Source: Slackia sp. | GTDB lineage: Bacteria; Actinomycetota; Coriobacteriia; Anaerosomatales; Anaerosomataceae | NCBI GenBank assembly: GCA_020725885.1 | Contig: DYEA01000008.1 | Location: 136,119 to 200,118, forward strand | Length of the DNA: 64,000 nt | Direction of reading: 5' to 3' | Shown here: one piece after another, positions 1 to 7,001 of the stretch | Position numbering within the stretch: the stretch's first letter is position 1 | How the letters are laid out: the number at the start of each line of letters is the position of its first letter | Notes under the pieces: model-generated | What the model saw: the letters and a program-made list of their open reading frames with translations, nothing else | Databases searched by the model: none | What the model was told of the DNA's origin: nothing | Position numbers and translations under genes: made by a program

Positions 1-647
1 AACACGCCGCTTTTCGGCGCCATTTCCACCGGCGGCAGCACCTCGGGGCCGTCCGGCCCGTCGAGCACGGACACGGCGATCTCCGTGCCCTCGATCCACC
101 GCTCCACCAGCACCGTCTCGCCGTACGGGAGCGCATCGAGCAGCGCCGAGGGGAGCCGGTCCGCGTCGTCCACCTTCGACAGCCCAAGCGCTGAGCCCTG
201 TCCCGACGGCTTCACGACGAGCGGGAAGCCGCCCAGCGCATCCGGGACCAGGTCGAGCGCGGTCGCCGCGCCCATGTGTTTGAACGCGGCTGCCGTGAAC
301 GCGACCCACGGCGGTGTCGGGATGCCGGCCTTGACGAACAGCCGCTTGGAGAGCGCCTTGTCCCAGGCGAGCGCCGAGGCGGCCACGCCAGGGCCGGTGT
401 AGGGGATGCCGAGGAACTCCAGCAGCCCCTGGACTGCGCCGTCCTCCCCGTCTTTGCCGTGCAGCGCCACGTAGACCGCATCAGGCTTCTCGCGCCTGAG
501 CGTCGGGACCAGCTCCGGCGTCACGTCGAGCGGCACCACCCGATACCCGCGCTCCGCGAGCGCCTCGCTCACGCGCCGGCCGCTCCGCAGCGACACCTCG
601 CGCTCGAGCGAGCGGCCGCCCATCAGCACCGCGACTTTCTCCTTCAT
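1..647 (-). CDS. ddl: D-alanine--D-alanine ligase, C-terminus beyond window edge
   Basis: ATP-dependent ligation of two D-alanines to the dipeptide used in peptidoglycan precursor synthesis, in the cytoplasm. The 215 visible residues hold the N-terminal domain (VAVLMGGRSLEREVSLRSG near residue 5, with the Glu that contacts the first D-Ala) and the start of the ATP-grasp domain (VVKPSGQGSALGLSKV). The catalytic C-terminal part lies left of base 1. The ATG at 645-647 follows a GGAAGG ribosome site. The gene starts 13 bp after the aminotransferase stop, so the two are probably co-transcribed and both fall under the upstream T-box. The family is clear; the truncation is only the window edge. Confidence 0.93.
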   Translation of the reverse strand, partial: MKEKVAVLMGGRSLEREVSLRSGRRVSEALAERGYRVVPLDVTPELVPTLRREKPDAVYVALHGKDGEDGAVQGLLEFLGIPYTGPGVAASALAWDKALSKRLFVKAGIPTPPWVAFTAAAFKHMGAATALDLVPDALGGFPLVVKPSGQGSALGLSKVDDADRLPSALLDALPYGETVLVERWIEGTEIAVSVLDGPDGPEVLPPVEMAPKSGV

Positions 648-660
648 CGCGCCTTCCCTC

Positions 661-1911
661 TCACACCGCCAGCCCGGCGTCCGCGAACGCGCGGTACAGC
701 TCGAGCCGGTCCTCGAACACCTCGGCCAGCCTCCGGACGCCCTCTTCGATCTGCTCGGGCTCCGCGAAGCAGAACGCGAGCCGCATGCAGTTCCGGCCGC
801 GCCCGTCCGGATAGAACGCGTCCCCCGGCACGTACGCGACGCCCCGCTCCACCGCTTCGGCCAGAAGCGGCTTGGTGTCGATGAAGGCCGGCAGCTCCAC
901 CCACACGAAGAAGCCGCCTTGCGGCCGCGTGTAGCGCACCTCCGGGGGCAGATGCTCAGCCAGGGCTGCGAGCATCGCGTCGCGGCGCTCCGCATACGCC
1001 TGCGTGAGGTCCTTGAGCACACGCCGCCACCGCGTTCCTGTGAAGTACCGCTCCGCGACCGCCTGCGAGAACTCGCTTCCGCACAGGTCGGCGGCCTGTT
1101 TGACGAGCAGCACCTTCTGCAGGATGGGCCGCGGCGCGCACACCCAGCCGAGACGGAGGCCCGGCGCGAAGATCTTCGAGAGCGTGCCGAGGTAGATGAC
1201 GTCGTCGTCGAGCGCCTTGAGCGGCTTGCAGTGCCCGCCCTCGAACCGGAGGCGCCCGTACGGGTCGTCCTCGACGATGGGCACCTCGTACTGTCGAGCG
1301 AGCTCGACGAGGCGCCGCCGCCGCTCCGGGGAAAGCGTCACGCCCGCCGGATTCTGGAAGTTCGGGATGGTGTAGATGAACTTCGCGCCACGCAGCCCCA
1401 AGCGTTCGAGCTCGGCCTCCAGCAGGTCGACGCGCATGCCGTCGTCGTCCATCGGGATGCACACGATGCGCGGCCGGTAGGCTGAGAACGCTTGGAGCGC
1501 GCCGAGGTAGGTCGGCCCTTCCGTGATCACGACGTCGCCCGGATCGAGGAACGCCTTTCCGACGAGGTCGAGCGCCTGCTGGGCCCCGGCCGTGACGACC
1601 ACGTCGTCCGGCTTGGCGCGGATGCCGGATTCGGCCATCAGCTCCACGAAGATGCGTCTGAGCCCGGGCCGGCCCTCCGAAGACCCGTACTGCAAGGCAG
1701 TCGCGGCGCTCTCCCGCAGCGCTTCACGCGCGGCCCGTGCGACCGCCTCCGCCGGCACCTTGGTGACATCCGGCATCCCGCCGGCGAACGAGATGACGTC
1801 CGGACGGGTCGCTGCGCCGAACAGGTCGCGCACAGCAGACGAGCGCACCGACGCCATCCGCTCGGCGTACGCCCAGTCCCACCTGTCGAACACCACTCGC
1901 GCGGTACCCAT
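661..1911 (-). CDS. PLP-dependent aminotransferase, LysN / MocR C-domain type
   Basis: Fold-type I aminotransferase of about 416 residues that moves an amino group between an amino acid and a 2-oxo acid in the cytosol. Family features visible: SFAGGMPD near the N-terminus, TIPNFQNPAG, the PLP-ring Asp in IVEDDPYG, and the Schiff-base Lys in LGTLSKIFAPGLRLGW. It resembles 2-aminoadipate/aromatic aminotransferases and the catalytic half of MocR regulators, but has no DNA-binding domain. The ATG at 1909-1911 is chosen because upstream codons in the same frame run through the T-box leader. Substrate is not assigned; the T-box suggests control by the charging of one tRNA. ddl follows 13 bp downstream. 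Confidence 0.88.
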   Translation of the reverse strand: MGTARVVFDRWDWAYAERMASVRSSAVRDLFGAATRPDVISFAGGMPDVTKVPAEAVARAAREALRESAATALQYGSSEGRPGLRRIFVELMAESGIRAKPDDVVVTAGAQQALDLVGKAFLDPGDVVITEGPTYLGALQAFSAYRPRIVCIPMDDDGMRVDLLEAELERLGLRGAKFIYTIPNFQNPAGVTLSPERRRRLVELARQYEVPIVEDDPYGRLRFEGGHCKPLKALDDDVIYLGTLSKIFAPGLRLGWVCAPRPILQKVLLVKQAADLCGSEFSQAVAERYFTGTRWRRVLKDLTQAYAERRDAMLAALAEHLPPEVRYTRPQGGFFVWVELPAFIDTKPLLAEAVERGVAYVPGDAFYPDGRGRNCMRLAFCFAEPEQIEEGVRRLAEVFEDRLELYRAFADAGLAV

Positions 1912-1945
1912 CGCTCGCTCCTGACTGTCCGCCACATCCGCCCAG

Positions 1946-2177
1946 AAACGGCAACGACGACCCTCTCGACAGGGCGAGGGTCGTCGCGGTACCACCTGTC
2001 TTCGCCCGGCGCTCGCACATCCGCCGGGCCTCGGCATCCGGGGTAACGGCCCGGACCGCCCACTTCCGGCGCCTCCCGGGAGACGCCCTGGCGGGGGACC
2101 TGCGGAGGGGTGGCTGGGCTGATGGCGCCCTCTTCCCTCACGTCCACGCATATCGGGGGCACGAAGCCCGCTTGGTG
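1946..2177 (-). promoter_or_regulatory. T-box riboswitch leader of the aminotransferase-ddl operon
   Basis: The minus-strand leader carries the T-box antiterminator sequence GGTGGTACCGCG (complement at 1985-1997), preceded by a stem III-like CCGTTACC segment and followed by a strong terminator hairpin overlapping the T-box side. This is the usual layout of a transcriptional T-box, in which uncharged tRNA stabilises the antiterminator. The stem I specifier codon could not be read with confidence, so the sensed amino acid is open. The leader ends about 35 nt before the aminotransferase ATG. Confidence 0.85.
1955..1986 (-). terminator. Conditional terminator of the T-box
   Basis: Perfect 11-bp stem (CGACGACCCTC at 1955-1965 with GAGGGTCGTCG at 1976-1986) and a 10-nt loop. 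On the minus strand it is followed by the moderately U-rich UUGCCGUUUCU. It shares bases with the end of the T-box sequence, as expected for a mutually exclusive antiterminator/terminator pair. Confidence 0.75.
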
Positions 2178-2183
2178 CGCGTA

Positions 2184-2212
2184 ACCTTACCGCGCTGACA
2201 CACGAAGGTCAA
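2184..2212 (-). promoter_or_regulatory. Promoter of the T-box leader
   Basis: On the minus strand, TTGACC (complement at 2207-2212) and TAAGGT (complement at 2184-2189) are separated by 17 bp, a good sigma-70-type fit placed just ahead of the T-box leader. Predicted start near 2177. Confidence 0.6.
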
Positions 2213-2218
2213 TCGGCG

Positions 2219-2683
2219 CTAGGAGGCCGCGAGCTTGCGAAGCGACCTGAGGCGAGCGGTCTCAGTGGCCACGTCGGGGGCTTCTGCGGCGCCGAGCAGG
2301 TGTTGCATCACCTGGTCCGCGAGCTTGATCGAGCCGAGGCAGACGAGGTCGTCGTCGTACTCGACCGAGACGCGGAACACGCCGCGCCCATCACGCCGGA
2401 AGTCCCACCGCGTCTGGCCCCGCAGCGTCCGGGGGGAGCCCGCAAGCGCCATGATCTCCATGACGACGTGCTCGAACAGGTGCGGGATCTCCGTGTCGGC
2501 GAGCTCTTCCGCGAACGGGCGGCCGGCCGGGTTGTCGCACAGGTGCTTCTCGAGCGTCGGCAGGATCTCCAGCACGCGCTCGGCGAGCCCCGGGACACTC
2601 GAAGTGCGCATCATCTGCGCTCCGTCGACGCCGACGACGACGTCGACGCGGTCGGGACAGACGGTGACTGCGTGGACCTTCAT
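2219..2683 (-). CDS. Stand-alone cyanophycin-synthetase N-domain-like protein
   Basis: A 154-residue soluble protein. The pattern VPGLAERVLEILPTLEKHLC, then FEHVVMEIMALAG, then FRVSVEYDDD matches the N-terminal domain of cyanophycin synthetase (PGf..rL..wLPtL..H.C, HvlEHv.lElq.lAG, y.VvveYe). No ATP-grasp or Mur-ligase domain follows, so it cannot make cyanophycin alone. ATG at 2681-2683 follows a GGAGGGGGAG ribosome site. It is the last gene of a three-gene operon with two small membrane proteins. Role unknown; a scaffold or binding domain is a guess. Confidence 0.65.
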   Translation of the reverse strand: MKVHAVTVCPDRVDVVVGVDGAQMMRTSSVPGLAERVLEILPTLEKHLCDNPAGRPFAEELADTEIPHLFEHVVMEIMALAGSPRTLRGQTRWDFRRDGRGVFRVSVEYDDDLVCLGSIKLADQVMQHLLGAAEAPDVATETARLRSLRKLAAS

Positions 2684-2702
2684 CTCCCCCTCCAAGCAAT
2701 GC

Positions 2703-2897
2703 TCAGCCGCGGCACGCCCTCGTGCCCGCGTAGTACGCCGCCCCGATGGCGACTGCAATCGCCAGCGCTGCGACGACGGCGATCTTCGCCGCGTCCTGCT
2801 GCGCCACCCTGCGCGCCTCAGCGCGAGCCATGTCCTCGATCCGTCGCGCCTTGGCCTTGATGTCGTCGACCGTGATGCTCCGCTCCTGGCTGCTCAT
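2703..2897 (-). CDS. Small single-pass membrane protein
   Basis: 64 residues: a charged N-terminal helix (residues 8-35, rich in Lys/Arg/Ala/Glu) followed by one hydrophobic segment (IAVVAALAIAVAIGAAYYAG, about residues 39-58) near the C-terminus. Its ATG overlaps the stop of the preceding gene (2894-2897, ATGA), indicating translational coupling. No family recognised. Probably works with the holin-like protein encoded immediately upstream. Confidence 0.7.
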   Translation of the reverse strand: MSSQERSITVDDIKAKARRIEDMARAEARRVAQQDAAKIAVVAALAIAVAIGAAYYAGTRACRG

Positions 2898-3244
2898 CGC
2901 TGCATCGTCCTCGCCTTCACGACCACGAACACGGCCGCCGCCACGAGATAGAGGGCGCCGATGAGAGCGAGCGCCCCAGGGTACGTCAGCCGGTCGGCGA
3001 GCGCGATGAACGCCGCGACGCCGATCAGCGCCAGGCCGAATGCGGCGAGGCAGGCCGCCGCGAACGCGGACGCGAGCGTGAGACCGAGCCGTTGGACCGG
3101 CGCGACGACTTTGTCGCGGACCACGGCCTCCGCCTCTTGCCGCAGCCAGTCGACGAGGGTCTGCAGCAGGTCGGCGATCGCATCGATGATGCGCGCGGCA
3201 TCCCCGCCATCAGAACGCCGTGCTTCGTCGGTGCCGTCAGGCAT
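2894..3244 (-). CDS. Phage-holin-superfamily / Act-holin-like membrane protein
   Basis: 116 residues. A soluble N-terminal half with an amphipathic helix (IIDAIADLLQTLVDWLRQEAEAVV) is followed by two transmembrane segments (about 55-80 and 85-108). This layout matches the small 'putative actinobacterial holin' family, which is widespread on chromosomes without phage context and of unproven function. ATG at 3242-3244 has a GGAGGCGCTC ribosome site that lies inside a strong inverted repeat. First gene of a three-gene operon. Confidence 0.7.
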   Translation of the reverse strand: MPDGTDEARRSDGGDAARIIDAIADLLQTLVDWLRQEAEAVVRDKVVAPVQRLGLTLASAFAAACLAAFGLALIGVAAFIALADRLTYPGALALIGALYLVAAAVFVVVKARTMQR

Positions 3245-3296
3245 GAGCGCCTCCGTTCGGTGACCGTTACGGTTGATACCCGAACCGGAGGCGCTC
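3245..3296. repeat. Inverted repeat covering the ribosome site of the holin-like gene
   Basis: Arms GAGCGCCTCCGTTCGG (3245-3260) and its complement at 3280-3296 pair over 16 bp with one bulged C, and a smaller palindrome ACCGTTACGGT (3263-3273) sits in the loop. On the minus strand the second arm contains the GGAGG ribosome site directly before the ATG at 3244. It may act as the rlpA terminator, as a translation-blocking hairpin, or both. Confidence 0.7.
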
Positions 3297-3304
3297 CTCT
3301 GCTG

Positions 3305-3904
3305 TTACCTGACGATCCTCCAACGGACGGTGCCGACGCCCGAGAAGCCGAGTGCTTTCGCGGTGCCCGGGCCGAGGTCGAAGGTGCGTCCGCGCACGTA
3401 CGGCCCGCGGTCCATGACCACCGCCACGACGCGGCGGCCCTTGTACTCGATCTCGACCTTCGTGCCGAACGGCAAGGTGCGATGAGCCACCACCATGCTG
3501 GTCGGCGTGAGCTTGCCGCCTCCGGCCATCGTGTGGCCGTAGAAGCCAGGGCCGTACCACGAGACGCGCGCCGTGCGCCATCCGCCCGTCGAAGTCCTCG
3601 CAGGAGCCTTCGCGGCCTTCCGCGCAGGCCGCGGCTTCTTGGCCTTGGCAACGGGAGTGGCGGACTTGAGCGCAACGGCGGTCAGAGCAGGGGCTGTAGA
3701 AGGGCCGGCGGTCTCGACCGGGTCCATCTTCCCGTCGAGCATCGCGTCGGCATCGGTTCCAGCCACCGGGGAGAGCAAGCCGACCTCGTCGGCCGGCGAG
3801 GCGGCGGCGGACGCAAGGCTGCCGCCAGCGACGACGAGCGCGATCGCCAACGAGATGGCGCTCAACACGCCCGTCATGGGGTGAGACGAACTTCGTACCT
3901 TCAC
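3305..3904 (-). CDS. RlpA-like double-psi beta-barrel protein, secreted
   Basis: 199 residues: N-terminal signal peptide or anchor (MTGVLSAISLAIALVVAGGSLASA), a Lys/Ala/Pro-rich linker (about 85-110), then a C-terminal RlpA-like barrel of about 90 residues with ARVSWYGPGFYGHTMAGG, THRTLPFGTKVEIE-type and VMDRGPYVRGRTFDLG motifs. RlpA proteins bind or cleave peptidoglycan glycan strands; the catalytic Asp region (VMDRGPY) is present. The GTG at 3902-3904 is preferred because GGAGG lies 6 nt upstream; the reading frame continues upstream but without a plausible start. It has a long leader with its own promoter. Confidence 0.82.
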   Translation of the reverse strand: MKVRSSSHPMTGVLSAISLAIALVVAGGSLASAAASPADEVGLLSPVAGTDADAMLDGKMDPVETAGPSTAPALTAVALKSATPVAKAKKPRPARKAAKAPARTSTGGWRTARVSWYGPGFYGHTMAGGGKLTPTSMVVAHRTLPFGTKVEIEYKGRRVVAVVMDRGPYVRGRTFDLGPGTAKALGFSGVGTVRWRIVR

Positions 3905-4218
3905 GCAGAACCTCCGGGTCCGGCTGCAGGACAGGCGGCTCACCGGGCGTGGACATACCACTGGGGTGGAAGACGAGGGGGAGAAAGGGGGATAGCTGCC
4001 TCGTACCCGGCCGCTGGATCGGCGCGCTCGCCGCCGTGGCCACACAAGCATCAGCTATGCTGTTCGGTGTGGACCTGATCCGTTCGAGCCTGGCCGCGCG
4101 GGCTCCCGTCGAGCCTGACGCGACCGCTCGGTTCTCGCTACCTGACGCCTGAACGCTGGTCCATGCGGCCGGCGGTCGATCCGGCGCGCACGCTCGGGCG
4201 TCCCTTCACGCACAACGG
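3905..4218 (-). ncRNA. Long structured 5' leader of the rlpA-like gene, candidate cis-regulatory RNA
   Basis: A strong promoter at 4225-4253 sits about 310 nt ahead of the rlpA-like start, and no convincing reading frame fills the gap. The leader contains a two-tier hairpin at 4040-4072 (outer CCACAC/GTGTGG, inner AGCAT/ATGCT) and, further on, a GGCAGCTATCCCC segment. In Actinobacteria, long leaders of cell-wall hydrolase and rlpA-type genes often hold c-di-AMP (ydaO) riboswitches. The expected conserved words are only partly present here, so the class is not assigned. Confidence 0.4.
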
Positions 4219-4224
4219 CGGCTG

Positions 4225-4253
4225 AGTATACCACATCGTTCGCGCAGAACCAA
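4225..4253 (-). promoter_or_regulatory. Promoter for the rlpA-like transcript
   Basis: On the minus strand, TTGGTT (complement at 4248-4253) and an extended -10 TGGTATACT (TATACT complement at 4225-4230) are spaced by exactly 17 bp. One of the best sigma-70-type matches in the window. Confidence 0.65.
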
Positions 4254-4283
4254 ACTGGCGGCATGGCCGAGGTGACACGCCGG

Positions 4284-7001
4284 CTACCTCGCAGCAGTCG
4301 CCTCCGCAGACGCCGCAAGCGAGGACAGCACGCGTCCGAGCTCCTCGATGTATCGCCCGTACGCGGCCCAGTCTCCGGCCTTCTGGGCCTCGAGAGCCGC
4401 TTCGTACAGCTCGGCCGCGCGCGCGACGCTGGCGCTCGCGCCGTCCGCGCCGTCCTCTGCAGGGGCGCCCTTGCCGAACACTGCGGCAAGCGTGCTCGGC
4501 AAGTCGGCCTGCATCGCCACCGCGTCCCCATACGCGACGATGACGCGCGTCAACTGGGGCATCGCGGTCTGCTCCGCCTGCAGGTACAGCGGCTGTATGT
4601 ACACGATCGAGTCCCTGATGGGAATCACGAGCATGTTCCCGAACAGGACGCCGCTGCCGCGCTGGTTCCACAGCGTGAGCTGTTGCGATATCGCCGGATC
4701 CTGGTTGATGCGGGCGCTGATCTGGTCGGGGCCGAGCACGAGCTTCTGCTTCGGGAAGGTGTAGACGATCCGCCTGCCGTAGCTCTCCGCGTCCGAAGAG
4801 GCCGCCATCCAGCCGATCATGTTGTCCTTGTTCCGCGGCGTGAACGGAAGCATCATCATGAAATCCGTCTTGGGCTCCTGCGGAAGCCGCAGCAGCACGT
4901 AGAAGGGTTCCATCGGCCGGCCGGCACGCTCGCCTGGCAGCGCCCACTGGTCTTCCTTGTTGTAGAAGACCCTCGGGTCTTGCATGTGGTAGGTCTTGTA
5001 CGCCTCGGCCTGGATGCGGAACAGCCCTTCCGGATACCGCAGGTGCGCGCGGACGCCCGCCGGCATCGCCTCGCCGTCCTTCACGAGCCCGGGGAAGATG
5101 CGCCGCCAGGCGGCCAGCACCGGGTCGCGCCCGTCCATCGCATACAGCGTCGTCGTGCCGTCGTATGCGTCGACCGTGACCTTGACGGAGTTGCGCACGT
5201 AGTTCACGCCGCCGATGCGCTGCGAATAGGGATACCGGTCAGACACGGTGTAGCAGTCGATGATCCACACCAGCCGACCGTCGACGATGACAGGGTATGG
5301 GTCGTCGTCCACCTCCAGCCACGGAGCGAGCTCGTTCACGCGGTCTCGGATCGAACGCCGGAACAGCACCTTGCTGTCAGACCGGATGTACTGCGACAGC
5401 AAGAACTGCGGCGAGGAGAACCGCACGGCGAACGCCAGGCGGCGCAGCGCGCCGCCGACCTCCACGCCAGCCGCGCCCGAGTATCGCGTCCCGGCGTTCT
5501 GGTCACCGACCGGGTAATCGAACTCCTCGATCTCCGTGTCGGCGACGACGTAGTCTCTCGTGAGCTCGCCGAAGTACACGGCGGGCTGCTCGATCTTCAG
5601 GTCGGTGCTGGACGCGGGCGGGATGTCCTTCACGATGAACTGCGGCAGCCCCTGGCCGCTCGCCTCGTTCACGGGACTCACGACGACGCCGTACCCGTGC
5701 GTGTACACGAGGTGCTGATTGACCCACGTCTTCGCCTGCTCGGCGAGGCGGCTGGTGTCCAGCTCCCGCACAGAGATGAGCACCTGCCTGAGCTTGCCGT
5801 CGATCGTGTACCGGTCCACGTCGACGTCCGCGAAGTCGTAGTACGGCCTGATGCCTTGCAGCTGCTGGTAGGACTGCCGAACGATGCCCGGATCCCACAG
5901 GCGCACGTTGCTGAGCGTGTCGGCGTTCGCCGCGACGTCGGTCGCAGTGAGGCTCTCCGCGGCAGGGAACGCCCGCACCTCGATCTCGTCGAGCCCGAAG
6001 GCCTTGCGCGTCATCGCGATGTTGCGCTTGATGTACGGCTCTTCCGCCGCAATCTCGTTGGGCGCGACCCGGAACTGCTGAACGAGCGCCGGATACACGC
6101 CGCCGACAAGCACCGATGCGCCGATCCACACCCCAAGGGCCAGGGCCGGCAGCCGCCAGCCTCGGAACCGGATGTTCACAATCAGCGCCAGCCCGCACGC
6201 AATCGCGATGACGATGAGGGCCTGGTACGCAGGGATCTGGGCGTGCACGTCGGTGTAGGACGCGCCCACCACTTGTCCTCTGGGGGAGTAGTTCAGCTCG
6301 AAGATGTCGAGCCAGTACTTGAACGCCTGGACCACGATCATCAGGCCACCGAGGACCGACAGGTGGGCCTTGACGTGCGGATCGAACCCTTTGAGGCGAG
6401 CCCACGGGCGAAGAGCGCCGGTCGCGAGGTGTGCGACCCCGGTCAGCACGAGCACGACGAACAGCAACCCGAGCAGCCAGTCCGCCACCATCCTGAGCGC
6501 AGGCATCGTGAAGAAGAAGAAGGACAGGTCGCGGCCGAACTGCGGGTCCGTCTCGCCGAACGGCACAGCCGCCATCGCCAAGCGAAGCGTCGCCCAGCGA
6601 TCGGAGACGCCGCCGGCAAGCATGAGCCCGACGACCGCGGCGGCGGCGACGGCGCCGAGACCCGCAAACCGCTCCGTGCGGCGCACGAAGTCTTCCAACG
6701 TCGCTTCGAGCCGGTATGTCGCTTCGTCGGTGGCTCGAAGGACAGCCCGCGGCTTGAACCTCCAGGCGACCCGGACGTTCACGTAGACGACGAGCGCAGC
6801 CACGAGGAACGCCGCTCCGAAGACCGCCCACTTGGAGACGAGCCGCGTCCAGAACACCGCCTCCTGGCCGAGGTCCTGGTACCAGAGCAGGTCGGTGTAG
6901 AACCGCGCCACCGCGCCCGCTGCCCCTGACGCCAGCACGAACGCAGCCCCGACCCACAGCGCGCGCCTGACCGCCGATCCGCCCTTCTGCACCGTTGCCA
7001 T
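4284..7001 (-). CDS. UPF0182 family large membrane protein
   Basis: 905 residues, the usual length of the family. The N-terminal third holds about seven membrane helices, including the family signature VARFYTDLLWYQDLGQEAVF near residue 30. The rest is a large, mainly extracytoplasmic domain with conserved stretches such as GYGVVVSPVN and YGRRIVYTFPKQKLVLGP. Function is unknown, although the family is common in Actinobacteria and other phyla. The ATG at 6999-7001 touches the stop of the HD-GYP gene, so it is the third gene of the HEAT/HD-GYP operon. Confidence 0.92.
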   Translation of the reverse strand: MATVQKGGSAVRRALWVGAAFVLASGAAGAVARFYTDLLWYQDLGQEAVFWTRLVSKWAVFGAAFLVAALVVYVNVRVAWRFKPRAVLRATDEATYRLEATLEDFVRRTERFAGLGAVAAAAVVGLMLAGGVSDRWATLRLAMAAVPFGETDPQFGRDLSFFFFTMPALRMVADWLLGLLFVVLVLTGVAHLATGALRPWARLKGFDPHVKAHLSVLGGLMIVVQAFKYWLDIFELNYSPRGQVVGASYTDVHAQIPAYQALIVIAIACGLALIVNIRFRGWRLPALALGVWIGASVLVGGVYPALVQQFRVAPNEIAAEEPYIKRNIAMTRKAFGLDEIEVRAFPAAESLTATDVAANADTLSNVRLWDPGIVRQSYQQLQGIRPYYDFADVDVDRYTIDGKLRQVLISVRELDTSRLAEQAKTWVNQHLVYTHGYGVVVSPVNEASGQGLPQFIVKDIPPASSTDLKIEQPAVYFGELTRDYVVADTEIEEFDYPVGDQNAGTRYSGAAGVEVGGALRRLAFAVRFSSPQFLLSQYIRSDSKVLFRRSIRDRVNELAPWLEVDDDPYPVIVDGRLVWIIDCYTVSDRYPYSQRIGGVNYVRNSVKVTVDAYDGTTTLYAMDGRDPVLAAWRRIFPGLVKDGEAMPAGVRAHLRYPEGLFRIQAEAYKTYHMQDPRVFYNKEDQWALPGERAGRPMEPFYVLLRLPQEPKTDFMMMLPFTPRNKDNMIGWMAASSDAESYGRRIVYTFPKQKLVLGPDQISARINQDPAISQQLTLWNQRGSGVLFGNMLVIPIRDSIVYIQPLYLQAEQTAMPQLTRVIVAYGDAVAMQADLPSTLAAVFGKGAPAEDGADGASASVARAAELYEAALEAQKAGDWAAYGRYIEELGRVLSSLAASAEATAAR

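Noticed and set aside
4263-6929. Long open frame on the plus strand across the UPF0182 gene
   Set aside because: Its Arg/His-rich translation is the typical antisense shadow of a GC-rich gene and matches no family.
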